The translations under genes and the position numbers were made by a program. From Meghimatium bilineatum (taxonomy: Eukaryota; Mollusca; Gastropoda; Stylommatophora; Philomycidae), in assembly GCA_034231615.1 (NCBI GenBank), contig CM067312.1, positions 7,675,747-7,739,746 of the forward strand: DNA of 64,000 nucleotides. The letters run 5' to 3'. Within the stretch, counting starts at the first letter, position 1. Every line of letters starts with the position of its first letter. A model generated the notes under the pieces. It saw nothing but the letters and a program-made list of their open reading frames with translations, did not search any database and had not been told where the DNA came from. Positions 42,446-53,870 of the stretch are shown here, piece by piece.

Positions 42446-43127
42446 AGTTTACCTGCATATCATCACCGGGGTGCAAAGGGAACACATTGCTCTAGGCGGA
42501 CCCACACCCATTCACAAACACACACACACACATACATATATACACACATTTGAACTCCCAATTCCCCTTGTAAATTCCAGTGATAGCAAACACAAAATCA
42601 TATTCAAGCAGTTACCTTATTTTACCTATGAACCAGACAGGTACAGCTGCCGCTTTTAAGGAATGAAATGCTGGAGTTTATTTACCTACCTGTAAAAGTT
42701 CTGCGTCTTCAGAAATCTTCAACACCCCCAGTACTTATTTCTGATTCCAATGTTGACCTATAAACGAAGTTCCCACGCAACCCTGAATAGGGAATATATT
42801 GTACAATTGTATCAGCTTTGGTTGAATGATTTGGCTTGAAATTTGTTGATAAAAAAAGACATTTGCTTGGGGGAATGAGCCTATGTACGACCGGGATTCT
42901 ATATAAGGTCCTGTGTACAGAAAGGTAAACATGACCTGAAAGGCTGTTTTTGATTTTTTTTGTGCGTTTCATTGGGTCTGGCTGTCTTTTTAGGCATGCA
43001 ACACCAAATATATAAATAGTGAACAAGGAAAGCACAACGATAATCAAAACGTAACGACTGAAGTCTTGTTTATTTTCTAAACACAGGTCTTCTTATACCG
43101 ATGGTCTCGATCTGTCGTGGTAGTGGA
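42446..43127. other. Unassigned spacer with short (CA)n
   Basis: A (CA)n run of about 13 repeats lies near 42515-42550. The 112-residue minus frame 43047-42709 has no known domain. Confidence 0.45.
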
Positions 43128-43328
43128 GTTTTTACAGCAGATAAGCGGTAGAGTGTATTGTGATCAGATAAGCGTTAGAGTGTATTGTGATCAGATAAGC
43201 GTTAGAGTGTATTGTGATCAGATAAGCGTTAGAGTGTATTGTGATCAGATAAGCGTTAGAGTGTATTGTGATCAGATAAGCGTTAGAGTGTATTGTGATC
43301 AGATAAGCGGTAGAGTGTATTGTGATGA
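43128..43328. repeat. 27-bp minisatellite
   Basis: Seven copies of GATAAGCGTTAGAGTGTATT + GTGATCA. Open in plus frame as a 9-residue repeat (VRVYCDQIS). First and last copies read GCGGTAG, the middle ones GCGTTAG. Confidence 0.94.
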
Positions 43329-43845
43329 TTCATTTATGAGAGTCTTAGGTGTATATCATTTGTCAATGTATACGGAAGATATACGAGGCTATGCACTTGT
43401 TGCTGTATATCTCCATTTATTGTCATGTTTAACTTTGATTTCTCCTCAAATTTCTTAGTCGTCAAACGTTTTGCAAGATCTAGTCAATATTCCTTACTAA
43501 GGGCTGGCTATAAATTAGATCAATAACTTTTGGTAAATTTGCCGTCCTGGTCCCCAACAATCTGTCAAAAATTGTTAAGAATACATGGTCCCCTTAATTA
43601 TGTCAACAAAATTGTTAACCTCACCCACTCATTACAATTTGTTTTTACTTCAGAAAAGTAGCCAAAAAACAAACCTTTCATGATTTCTATCCTACTTTTT
43701 GTAAAGAATGTTTCAAATTCCAATAATTTAATTGGTTTATTAAAGATGGAATATTGACGTCAACTTTTGTCAACCCCCCCACCACCCATTTATTGACAAA
43801 TTGTATGAACAGCTCTTACTTCATCTACTAGTCTCTGTGACCTCT
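43329..43845. other. Unassigned spacer
   Basis: Contains TTGTCAACCCCCCCACCACC-like sequence. No gene or repeat. Confidence 0.45.
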
Positions 43846-44297
43846 GATCACTCAATGCTTACAGCAATATATCATCTGATCACTCAATGCTTACAGTAAT
43901 ATATCATCTGATCACTCAATGCTTACATATATCATCTGATCACTCAACGCTTACAGCAATATATCATCTGATCACTCAATGCTTACAGCAATATATCATC
44001 TGATCACTCAATGCTTACAGTAATATATCATCTGATCACTCAATGCTTACATATATCATCTGATCACTCAATGCTTACAGCAATATATCATCTGATCACT
44101 CAATGCTTACAGCAATATATCATCTGATCACTCAATGCTTACATATATCATCTGATCACTCAATGATTACAGCAATATATCATCTGATCACTCAATGCTT
44201 ACAGCAATATATCATCTAATCACTCAATGCTTACAGCAATATATCATCTGATCACTCAATGCTTACAGCAATATATCATCTGATCACTCAATGCTTA
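43846..44297. repeat. 32-bp minisatellite with 26-bp variants
   Basis: About 14 copies of ATCACTCAATGCTTACAGCA + ATATATCATCTG. Every third or fourth copy lacks CAGCAA and is 26 bp, so a longer pattern of about three units is visible. Confidence 0.93.
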
Positions 44298-44424
44298 GAG
44301 GACGGTGTCATCTAGATATTGCAGATTGTGTATTGTTTTAACAGTGATCTTGAGCAAGGACCGTAGATTCGTCTTCTGTAACAGAATAAGGGAGAGGTTT
44401 TAAATAAAAAAATCATTTCCTCGT

Positions 44425-44535
44425 GGTTGTGGGTATTTTGTAGTCGGTGGGTATTTTGTGGTCGGTGGGTATTTTGTAGTCGGTGGGTATTTTGTAGTCG
44501 GTGGGTATTTTGTGGTCGGTATTTTGTGATCTGGT
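44425..44535. repeat. 18-bp minisatellite
   Basis: Six copies of GTGGGTATTTTGTAGTCG; the last is shortened. Confidence 0.92.
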
Positions 44536-44870
44536 TCTGTAACAGGAAGGTACAGAGCGCTTTCCGACAGTCGAAGTATCGGGTTAAAATCCAGCTGCAA
44601 AATTTTGCTTGAGCATCCGGACGTTAAGAAAGAAATGACACACTGCTGAACGTAAATACTGTCGACAATCGCTACAGACAAAAATTGATAAGTTGATATT
44701 TTGTATCTTGTATGATGTTGTTCATCCGTTAAAGTTGGTGAGGACCATTCAGCTCAACTGGGATGATGATGATGTCGGTGGTGTTCCCGGCTGTGACTAA
44801 TGAGCCTTATGAGTCCTGGAATTATCTACCACACCCTGAGTATGTGTGTGAGGGGTTTGTGAGAAATTAA
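44536..44870. other. Unassigned spacer
   Basis: No gene or repeat recognised. Confidence 0.45.
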
Positions 44871-44871
44871 A

Positions 44872-45185
44872 CAATTCTTGCCTTTCTTCTATCGCATATT
44901 TTGTTGCACAGCATTGTGTCTGAAGCTCTCTGCAGCTCCTGCAGCACTCTTGAGGATGCCAGTCCGGTCTGTTGTGTGCAAGTTTCTCCCATCTCCCATG
45001 AATTTGTGTGTATTATTACGCGAGTCAGTGATGACGTAATAGTGTCTTTAAAACGCTTCTTCTGTTTTCCGGCCTTGCTTACGGAGCCAGTCTGGAGTTC
45101 TCCATATAACAATGTTTTTGTTAGAAGATGATCATTCATGCCATGTGTCCTACCCAGCGTGTCTGCGCCTTCATCTATACTATAT
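44872..45185 (-). mobile_element. LINE L-Z-like fragment, antisense
   Basis: The minus frame reads KTLLYGELQTGSVSKAGKQK, then KRFKDTITSSLTRVIIHTNS and WEMGETCTQQTGLASSRVLQ. It corresponds to the 'LLYGELxxGxRxxGGQxKRFKD ... WE' block of L-Z (39400-39540). The finger region is replaced or lost. It is joined at about 45188 to an antisense L-A end. Confidence 0.75.
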
Positions 45186-45189
45186 ATCC

Positions 45190-45400
45190 TGTATGATAGT
45201 CTACTGTCTATTGTCTTTCCCCAGGTGGTTTGTGATCCACTTTTGCCGTTAAGCGTAGGAGTGATTGGAGCTCGAGCTTGCATTCTAAAGCCAGATGTGT
45301 GGTTTCGGCTGTACTATGACCAATCTGTTCAGGATATTCCTGACGTTTTCAATCCATCATTTCCGTGGTCTTCCTCTGGCATTATACCCTGGTTATAAGT
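45190..45400 (-). mobile_element. LINE L-A 3' end, antisense
   Basis: Plus strand reads CTACTGTCTATTGTCTTTCC (one or two tail heptamers), CCAGGTGGTTTGTGATCCAC, TTTTGCCGTTAAGCGTAGGA, then CAAAGCCAGATGTGTGGTTT-like sequence and TTCCGTGGTCTTCCTCTGGC. The GRPRKR block is degraded. Confidence 0.72.
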
Positions 45401-45519
45401 ATGTACGGTAGGGAACGTACAAAACAACATCGGGAACGACAACGAAACAAAACAAACACACATGAAAACAACTTCAGCGTCAACTTAACAAAGACGCAAA
45501 GGTATTTTCCCATTCCACA

Positions 45520-46205
45520 TTATTTGACGTATTATCTCACTTGTTATTTGACGTGTTATCTCACTTGTTATTTGACGTGTTATCTCACTTGTTAGCTCAC
45601 TTGCTATCTCACTTGCTATCTGACGTGTTTTTTCACTTGTTATCTCACTTGTTATCTGACGTATTTTTTCACTTGTTATCTCACTTGTTATCTGACGTAT
45701 TTTTTCACTTGTTATCTCACTTGCTATCTGACGTGTTTTTTCACTTGTTATCTCACTTGCTATCTGACGTATTTTTTCACTTGTTATCTCACTTGTTATA
45801 TCACGTGTTATCTCACTTGCTATCTCACGTGCTGTCTGACGTTTTATCTCACTTGTTATTTGACGTGTTATCTCACTTGTTATTTGACGTATTACCTCAC
45901 TTGTTACCTCACTTGCTATCTCACTTGTTATTTGACGTTTATTCTCACTTGTTATCTCACTTTTTACCTCGTTTGTTACCTCGTTTGTTACCTCACGTGT
46001 TACCTCACTTGTTATCTCACTTGCTATCTCACGTGTTGTCTGTCGTTTTATCTCACTTGTTATTTGACGTATTATCTTACTTGCTATCTCACGTATTACC
46101 TCACTTGTTATCTCACTTGTTACCTCACTTGTTTATCTCACGGGTTATCACACTTGTTACCTCGTTTGTTACCTCACGTGTTACCTCACTTGTTATCTCT
46201 CGTGA
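45520..46205. repeat. 12-bp-based minisatellite
   Basis: Units of 12 bp (TTATCTCACTTG, TTACCTCACTTG, TTATTTGACGTG) joined into 36- and 48-bp higher-order blocks such as GACGTATTTTTTCACTTGTT. Open in two plus frames because 12 is a multiple of 3 (CYLT and LSHL repeats, up to 258 residues). Not a gene. Confidence 0.93.
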
Positions 46206-46850
46206 TGGTACGCTGAAACACAAGTACAACATACCAAGTCAATTAATTCGGATACTAATTTTAACTGGTGATTTCCAGAAAGTTGCCATAGATTTATTAT
46301 TTTGTGTGTTTATTTGATACAACAAAGAAATAATCCATATAGAGAAGCAAGATGAAATAAATCAGGTAATAATCAAGAATATAACGTGATCAACAGTGGC
46401 GCCACTGGACATAAAACTATATCATATTTCCCGTTCATTTTGCCAGACTGGCCTGCGATTTAATTGCGAGTTGGTTCGTATTTCCAACCGGGAACACAAT
46501 GTTGCCATATCCTACGCACATAAAATAGAGAAAAAAAAATACTGATAAAAATATATAACTTTATCATCTGACATGATATCATTTCTTATCTTTTCACTTT
46601 ACAGGCATGTAAGGAATTATCCTTGTGTTAATGTTATTTGTATATAATTTCCTATCTTGTTTTGCGCATTACGTATTTACATTTTCATACTGCATTGACA
46701 GGATCATAGTATCTATTCTGACCCATCTAGGCGCGCATGATGAAGAGTCTGTATGTTTTAAATCTGAGGCTATGTATTCAGTATTTGGCTCATTATTTTT
46801 ATGATCTCAGAGATTCTTGTACTCTTTTCTTTAAGAAATTATGATTCAAG
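46206..46850. other. Unassigned spacer
   Basis: AT-rich, no element recognised. Confidence 0.45.
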
Positions 46851-46854
46851 CCGT

Positions 46855-47055
46855 TGACGGTTTAAAAATATGTCGAGGTGAAATATGAATCGAATCTCCA
46901 ACGAAGCGGGTTTGTCGGACAATTTGTGTACATAAAACGGCTATATAACGCATTTCCGTTATTCTGACAATATCCTGCTGGAAATCTGGTAGTGACATTG
47001 TCATTGTAAAAGAAATATTTGGTGGGATTTTGAGAACCAAAGTAATGAAAACCAA
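46855..47055 (+). mobile_element. SINE-like repeat S-4, sense, diverged
   Basis: Carries AACGCATTTCCGTTATTCTG, CAATATCCTGCTGGAAATCT, GTGGGATTTTGAGAAC and an AATGAAAAC end. Upstream AATCGAATCTCC could be a decayed B box. Confidence 0.55.
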
Positions 47056-47057
47056 CA

Positions 47058-47115
47058 ACAGAAATTCGAATCTTTGGCCTACCGACTAGGATGTTATTGC
47101 ACTAACTATTGAGTC
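47058..47115 (-). mobile_element. tRNA-like scrap, antisense
   Basis: The reverse complement reads ATGACTCAATAGTTAGTGCA (A-box-like) and CCAAAGATTCGAATTTC (B-box-like), about 35 bp apart. Confidence 0.4.
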
Positions 47116-47179
47116 ATCACGGCATTCTAAACAATGAACATTACAACATATTGTATTTATGTGATTTAGCTCTTAAACT

Positions 47180-47310
47180 CTCAGGGATTTTAATGTCAGG
47201 ACAACGATCCTATTAGATTTCGAGCAGGATATTGTTCGGAGAATGGATAATGGTTGCGTCACAGTTTTATTCACGCCAATGGCTCAACACATCTGACATC
47301 AGCGGTGGTA
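47180..47310 (-). mobile_element. SINE-like repeat S-4, antisense, partial
   Basis: Plus strand reads TATTAGATTTCGAGCAGGAT, ATTGTTCGGAGAATGGATAA, TTATTCACGCCAATGGCTCA. It lies head-to-head with the sense copy at 46855, about 130 bp away. Confidence 0.5.
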
Positions 47311-47517
47311 ACAAATACGTTCAGTGATTTTATCACTTCCAGCGAATGGTGAAAGTCAGTAACAATATCGCTAGTAGGTTAGACATACGAGAGAACTGGT
47401 AGCGTAGAAGCTAAATGTGAAATATATATGTTTTATTCTGTAAGTTGTCTTTTCTTCTTTCCTATTCACATTTTTCTAAACACACCTTTCTTAACACCAA
47501 AGAAAAAATAAAAAAAT

Positions 47518-47613
47518 AAAAAGACACCAAACCGTAAATATATTAACAGCCAAGATGACTTGATCCTGTCTCTCATAACAAAGAAACACCTTGTTACGGT
47601 TTGGTGTCTTTTT
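47518..47613. repeat. Perfect 20-bp inverted repeat
   Basis: AAAAAGACACCAAACCGTAA at 47518-47537 and its exact reverse complement at 47594-47613, with a 56-base loop. Pairing may extend imperfectly outward (AAACACAC at about 47478 and GTGTGTGTTT at about 47636). Confidence 0.85.
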
Positions 47614-48004
47614 TAGTTATTTTTGTGTGTGTGTTTCTTGAAAAAGGTCCCAATAGGACAGCAACGTAGGAAAATTGTCATTTTTTTGTTTTATTACATA
47701 TTTCTTATATACCTTTTTATCTAGATATGTTCATAGTTACGTATTAATAGTAACCTGTTTATCTTATTTTTGCATTACTATTTGTTACTTTGGTTACTGC
47801 GGCACCCTCCACTTTGTCAGACGTCCTCCGACCATTTGGTTATTTTTAGAGTGTGTGTATAGATGTGAACAAACATTTATTTCAGTGTGTTAATACATTT
47901 TGAACAATACTTTTCCAAGGAAAATCTTTAACCTAAAATAAACGCAGCTTCTTCAGCACATTCTATTTACACCAAATCTATTTTTTATTATAATGACTTT
48001 TATA
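47614..48004. other. Unassigned spacer
   Basis: Short (GT)n near 47625. No gene. Confidence 0.45.
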
Positions 48005-48220
48005 CACAGTTAGATGCATGGAGAGAGTATTGCTGGATGGGATGATAGAAGGCAACAGGGGCAAAGGCCGCCCAAGACGCCGTTTGACAATAGAGATTCA
48101 GGAATGCATGCGCATGCCACTGGAAGAGGCAGTACAACTTGCTCAAGACGGCAGAGAATTCAAGAGATCTATAGGAAAGACTACGTTCTGGAAAGAATAT
48201 GTCACCTGATGAATGAATGC
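48005..48220 (+). mobile_element. LINE 3'-terminal coding fragment, sense
   Basis: The frame 48018-48209 reads MERVLLDGMIEGNRGKGRPR, then RRLTIEIQECMRMPLEEAVQ, and ends FWKEYVT-stop. The 'GxIEGxRGxGRPRRR' block followed by 'MRMPLEEAVQLAQDREEF'-type sequence is a recognised end of an invertebrate LINE protein. The natural stop is present; everything upstream is missing. Confidence 0.75.
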
Positions 48221-49195
48221 ACAGTTATATATTGTCTTGTGCGCAATTTCCAAACTCTCTGCTCCAAGAGATAAAATGTGTGCTCGGTAATGCAGCCTAG
48301 CACAGGCATTGCTACGGGCCTACATAAAACACAGTATGTATTCTATTATTAAAAACACTTCAGTTTCACAATATTTTCATCTGTGACTAAACATCGTTTC
48401 ACATTGTAACTGCAAAAATAATTCTAAATTTGACACAACTTTTATTTATCCCAGTTGATAACAGAATTATTTCTGATTGAATGATTACTAAAGGTGAGAA
48501 ATGTATACCTGTTCTGACAGGTATTCAACGCACCTGGACCTGTATAGAAATTTCTAGATTATTCAAATTGAGTTTACTGAGCAAAGAATTTGAATAGTAA
48601 ATTGTGGTACAAAGATTTGGTTTGTGAAGTGACATTGTGAATTGCAGGAGGTGGAGTGTGTGTGAGTTACGGAGGTGGAAAAAAGGGAGAGTGGGGGGGG
48701 GGGGGGTAGAAATGATGGTATATGTGTACCGCCTCTCTCTCTCTCTGTCTCTCTCTATGTGACGTTTTATGTACAATACGTTGTACTCACTGCCACTCCG
48801 TAAGTCTCTCGGTTCTTGTGCAGGCTGACCAGCCTTTTCCTGCCTCTCCGCCACCAGTTCCTTGAAGCTTATTTGTAGTGATCATGAGTTTTCTGGCATT
48901 ATGTACATCTAATAGTGTGCTATTAATTTCTGAGCTGGCTCTGGTCGCCTATCAGTTACCTTTCTTGTGCGCCTTCAGCCCAATACGGGACAGTTCCAAC
49001 TCCTGCATTCAAAGCCGTTGTCGTTAATACGATCTCCCACCTTCTCCACGATCAAATCTGTATACAAAGTGGCTTTACGTAGTTCAGGAAACTAGCTAAG
49101 GACGTTGCACTAGGGGGAATGGGGGTGGGGGGGGGAAATGTGGATAATGTTTACCGTACGTGAATGAAATTTTCAGTAACTGTGACAAGTTATTG
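48221..49195. other. Unassigned spacer with G run and (CT)n
   Basis: A run of about 14 Gs near 48690-48705, CTCTCTCTCTCT near 48733-48757, and another G-rich patch near 49115-49135. No gene. Confidence 0.45.
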
Positions 49196-51345
49196 CTTCT
49201 GCTTACCGCAGCAGTAAATTTGATAAGTTGGGAGAAGTGTTACTGCAGCAGTAAATGTGATAAGTTGGGAGAAGTGTTACTGCAGCAGTAAATGTGATAA
49301 GTTGGGAGAAGTGTTACTGCAGCAGTAAATGTGATAAGTTGGGAGAAGTGTTACTGCAGCAGTAAATGTGATAAGTTGGGAGAAGTGTTACTGCAGCAAT
49401 AAATGTGATAAGTTGGGAGAAGTGTTACTGCAGCAGTAAATGTGATAAGTTGGGAGAAGTGTTACTGCAGCAGTAAATGTGATAAGTTGGGAGAAGTGTT
49501 ACTGCAGCAGTAAATGTGATAAGTTGGGAGAAGTGTTACTGCAGCAGTAAATGTGATAAGTTGGGAGAAGTGTTACTGCAGCAGTAAATGTGATAAGTTG
49601 GGAGAAGTGTTACTGCAGCAGTAAATGTGATAAGTTGGGAGAAGTGTTACTGCAGCAGTAAATGTGATAAGTTGGGAGAAGTGTTACTGCAGCAGTAAAT
49701 GTGATAAGTTGGGAGAAGTGTTACTGCAGCAATAAATGTGATAAGTTGGGAGAAGTGTTACTGCAGCAGTAAATGTGATAAGTTGGGAGAAGTGTTACTG
49801 CAGCAATAAATGTGATAAGTTGGGAGAAGTGTTACTGCAGCAGTGAATGTGATAAGTTGGGAGAAGTGTTACTGCAGCAGTAAATATGACGAATTGGGAG
49901 AAGAGTTACTGCAGCAGTAAATGTGATAAGTTGGGAGAAGTGTTACTGCAACAATAAATGTGACAAATTGGGAGAAGAGTTACTGCAGCAGTAAATGTGA
50001 TAAGTTGGGAGAAGTGTTACTGCAGCAGTAAATATGACGAATTGGGTGAAGAGTTACTGCAGCAGTAAATGTGATAAGTTGGGAGAAGTGTTACTGCAGC
50101 AGTAAATATGATAAGTTGGGAGAAGTGTTACTGCAGCAGTAAATGTGATAAGTTGGGAGAAGTGTTACTGCAGCAGTGAATGTGATAAGTTGGGAGAAGT
50201 GTTACTGCAGCAGTGAATGTGATAAGTTGGGAGAAGTGTTACTGCAGCAGTAAATATGATAAGTTGGGAGAAGTGTTACTGCAACAATAAATGTGACAAA
50301 TTGGGAGAAGAGTTACTGCAGCAGTAAATGTGATAAGTTGGGAGAAGTGTTACTGCAGCAGTAAATGTGATAAGTTGGGAGAAGTGTTACTGCAGCAATA
50401 AATGTGACAAATTGGGAGAAGAGTTACTGCAGCAGTAAATGTGATAAGTTGGGAGAAGTGTTACTGCAGCAGTAAATGTGATAAGTTGGGAGAAGTGTTA
50501 CTGCAGCAGTAAATGTGATAAGTTGGGAGAAGTGTTACTGCAGCAGTAAATGTGATAAGTTGGGAGAAGTGTTACTGCAGCAGTAAATGTGATAAGTTGG
50601 GAGAAGTGTTACTGCAGCAGTGAATGTGATAAGTTGGGAGAAGAGTTACTGCAGCAGTAAATATGACGAATTGGGAGAAGAGTTACTGCAGCAGTAAATG
50701 TGATAAGTTGGGAGAAGTGTTACTGCAACAATAAATGTGACAAATTGGGAGAAGAGTTACTGCAGCAGTAAATGTGATAAGTTGGGAGAAGTGTTACTGC
50801 AGCAGTAAATGTGACAAATTGGGAGAAGAGTTACTGCAGCAGTAAATGTGACAAGTTGGGAGAAGAGTTACTGCAGAAGTAAATGTGACAAGTTGGGAGA
50901 AGAGTTACTGCAGAAGTAAATGTGACAAATTGGGAGAAGAGTTACTGCAGCAGTAAATGTGACAAGTTGGGAGAAAGGTTACTGTAGCAGTAAATGTGAC
51001 AAGTTAGGAGAAGTGTTACTGCAGCAGTAAATGTGACAAATTGGGAGAAGAGTTACTGCAGCAGTGAATGTGACAAGTTGGGAGAAGTGTTACTGCAGCA
51101 GTAAAAGTGTCAAGTTGAGAGAAGAGTAACTGCAGCAGTAAATGTGACAAATTGGGAGAAGAGTTACTGCAGCAGTAAATGTGACAAATTGGGAGAAGAG
51201 TTACTGCAGCAGTAAATGTGACAAATTGGGAGAAGAGTTACTGCAGCAGTAAATGTGACAAGTTGGGAGAAAGGTTACTGTAGCAGTAAATGTGACAAGT
51301 TAGGAGAAGAGTTTTATGTTACAAGAGAAGGTTGCTGCTACTGTT
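49196..51345. repeat. 2.1-kb array of a 37-bp satellite unit
   Basis: About 57 copies of GCAGCAGTAAATGTGATAAG + TTGGGAGAAGTGTTACT, the largest array in the window. Two main subtypes: GATAAG...GTG and GACAA(A/G)...GAG. The left half is almost purely the first type, the middle is mixed, and the right 500 bp is mostly the second type and more diverged. Each unit contains the interrupted palindrome TTACTGC-A-GCAGTAA. Confidence 0.97.
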
Positions 51346-51350
51346 TACTG

Positions 51351-51425
51351 CAGTGTTTCTCAATGTTGATCATATAGTTCCCCTGCAGGGATCCCCAGAG
51401 TTTTTCGGAGAGGCCACAGAGAGAT
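51351..51425 (+). mobile_element. hAT-like terminal end
   Basis: CAGTGTTTCTCAATGTTGAT followed by TAGTTCCCCTGCAGGGATCC resembles the CAGTGGTTCTCAA...GACCCC terminal sequence of hAT (Charlie-type) elements. No second end was found; a SINE S-2 follows directly. Confidence 0.45.
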
Positions 51426-51690
51426 TAAAACGGTTTTTTTCCCGAAGATTCCTGGGGATCATCGTATGAAGCTACTGAGTGATACATTCAGCAAGCATCA
51501 GGCGGCTTCGTTCAGAAGCTACGGAGTTATACTTTCAGCAAGCATCAGGCGGCTTCGTTCAGAAGCTACGGAGTTATACTTTCAGCAAGCGTCGCTTTAT
51601 TATTTTCTCGCTTTATCATTAAGGACGGTACATATGGAGTAACCCAAGAGAAATGAAGTCAATCCTTTACACCTTTTCAATATTTCAAAA
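51425..51690 (+). mobile_element. SINE S-2 with a 46-bp internal duplication
   Basis: Body: CCCGAAGATTCCTGGGGATC, GTATGAAGCTACTGAG, then two identical copies of a 46-bp piece (GGCTTCGTTCAGAAGCTACG, GAGTTATACTTTCAGCAAGC, ATCAGG) at about 51508-51599, then CATATGGAGTAACCCAAGAG, TGAAGTCAATCCTTTACACC. The tRNA-like head is missing. Confidence 0.68.
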
Positions 51691-52617
51691 CGATGACTAT
51701 ATTAGATTGAAAACAGAAACAAGAATAATCATCCTTATCTCGCTTCTTACAACATACATGACAGAATACAACAGTACTCTTACTTTCTCTCTTTTTAGAC
51801 GTCCCAACAACACAGTGAAGAAAGAATTTCTTGAGAAAGAAATGTAATTTCACAAGAACAAATATTGTGAATATACACACAATTCACAGAATCGACCTGT
51901 CTCCCTCTAGAGATAATAGCGGTCATGACCTGACAGACAACACCACAACATGCTCTCCTGAGGAAATCATGTGATTTATTTTTTTCCACATGGAATCTAT
52001 AATCATTCACGTAAATGCAATATTATAGACATATAATATAAACCAGTCGATGGAAAATGCACTTACCTGTTGCAAGCTATTTGTACAGTTTTCTAACGTC
52101 CAAGAGAAAATCAATTTCCTGTGTGCGGTTAACTTAATGGTTGTCCATAATACTCCATCTTGAAGCGCTAATGCTATATAGAAGAATATTGTACGTGTTT
52201 TTGTCTTTTATTTATTTAATTTAAATAACCCTTTCCCTTTTCCATAACACCTACCCCACAATATATCGTTTTCTGATTCAATCTTCAAACAATGCATGAT
52301 TTGTTTCGTTTCCTAAATTTTTTTTTAAAATTAGACTTTTTATTGTAAATAAACGTTTTCTAAAACGTCTCAATTTTTCTCATTTCTAGCTCTTAATTTA
52401 TATTTCAGGGAAATATTCGCATGAATTCTGCAATCTTATTTATGTATAGCTAGGAAGAATTCGAACATTTGAAATGTTGAATGTCGACTTTTATAGAGAA
52501 ATTAAGGATACACACGCAAGACTTTGGACATCCACTTAGGAAACAAGATCATTAAATTATTCTGTTTTTATTGTTGGAAATTCAGTGGAGAGCTGATGAA
52601 TTGAAAATGTGTTAGCA
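51691..52617. other. Unassigned spacer
   Basis: About 930 bp of AT-rich sequence without a recognisable element or gene. Confidence 0.45.
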
Positions 52618-52880
52618 AATGTATGTTTTACTTGTCACAGGTTTGTCCATAAAGAGTTCTGTCAAGGGGAGTAGGGGTGGGGGGGGGGGGGGTGTGTTAG
52701 AAATAAGAAATGCGATAGAAAATAAAAACCAGTTACAATCCGAAAAAACCCGATAAAATCCGAAAAAACCCGGAAAACCCGCCAAAAAAAACCCCGATAA
52801 TATGTATGCATTACTTGTCCGAGGATTGTCAATAGAGAGTTCTTTTCATGTTGGATTAGAACGAAAGTAAGCGATAGAAA
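52618..52880. repeat. Diverged ~180-bp tandem duplication
   Basis: ATGTATGTTTTACTTGTCAC ... AAAGAGTTCTGTCA (about 52620-52665) recurs as ATGTATGCATTACTTGTCCG ... AGAGAGTTCTTTTCA (about 52802-52846). Between them lie a run of about 14 Gs and a short repeat of CCGAAAAAACCCG (52740-52785). Confidence 0.6.
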
Positions 52881-53032
52881 AAAAGTCAGAAATAAAATGA
52901 AAGAAATAGAAGATATAGTTAATGGTAACGTGCATGATGCATGGGTTAGTTATGGATGCAATGAATAACAAAAACTGTGACCTGACATGGATGTAAGAGG
53001 CGAGTAAGTGTTTGTGTGTGTGTTGGCTATCC

Positions 53033-53290
53033 TAGCGGTTCTCAAATTTATTCTGCCCGTGACCCCTTTTCTGCCTAAGAATAAGTCGTTGAATTTCTTT
53101 ACTGAAAATATCAATGCTTTATAATGTTTCTCTGAATTAATCATGTCTTCTGTCATGTCTTCTGTCTCAATACGGCGATGCCAACATGTCTGATATCTCA
53201 TTACCGCGACCCCCGCATGTCTACTCTCTCACGACGGCGACTCTCGCATGTCTGCTTTCTCATTACCACAAGACTTGCATGCCCGAAAAA
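53033..53290 (+). mobile_element. hAT-like end with an internal ~31-bp array
   Basis: AGCGGTTCTCAAATTTATTC and CGTGACCCCTTTTCTGCC match hAT/Charlie-type terminal sequence. The interior (53155-53283) holds about four diverged units (CATGTCTGATATCTCATTAC, CGCGACCCCCG) that reuse the element's GCGACCCC motif. No right end identified. Confidence 0.5.
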
Positions 53291-53529
53291 TGTGTCAATA
53301 TAATTGTCCGATGCCTGGAACAAGCTATAGAAGCCATGGACAAAATATGTTGAGACGGTTGTGGTAGATAATTAGTTGAACGATTTAAATGTCACAGAAG
53401 ATTGACTTCCATGTACTAGGATTTCCCATATGTACCACATCCTTCTTAAAGTCATTAGTTTTACTGTTTACAAACGGAAATGTACAAATATAGATGACAG
53501 TATACATCATCAGTTGCCATACCGGCTGG
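53291..53529. other. Unassigned spacer
   Basis: No gene or repeat recognised. Confidence 0.45.
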
Positions 53530-53870
53530 CGTAGGCGATCATGGGTCTCTACAGCTCTCTGTCTCCAGTATTATGTATCAGGATCGTTATTGTGTCTCTC
53601 TCATGCCATACTATTAAACTGTCTGATATGTTCTTACGTTGTCGCCTCCTATCTTTCTTGCCTTCAATTTTGTCTGTTGTAAGTGCGATCTCCAAACCTC
53701 CTTGTCTCATAACGTGGCCAAAGAATGAAAATTGTCGTTTTCTTATATTATTGATTCAGCCCCCGTCTCGTGTGTGAATCTTTCGACACCTCCACATTAG
53801 CTTTCTTGACAATCTATGGTATTCTCAACATTCTTCTATAGAACCATATTTAGACAATATTCTTCTTTCG
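53530..53870 (-). mobile_element. LINE L-D 3' region, antisense
   Basis: Plus strand is the reverse complement of about 31880-32210: ACAGCTCTCTGTCTCCAGTA, GTTGTCGCCTCCTATCTTTC, CTCCAAACCTCCTTGTCTCA. The sense peptide includes TTDKIEGKKDRRRQR and ILIHNTGDRELWR. A target-site duplication was not found. Confidence 0.78.

Noticed and set aside
45541-46317. 258-residue open frame, the longest in the window
   Set aside because: It is the 12-bp minisatellite read in frame; the unique part after the array has no recognisable domain.
49196-51345. CRISPR-like regular repeats
   Set aside because: There are no unique spacers, the whole unit repeats, and the sequence is clearly eukaryotic. The same applies to all other arrays in the window.
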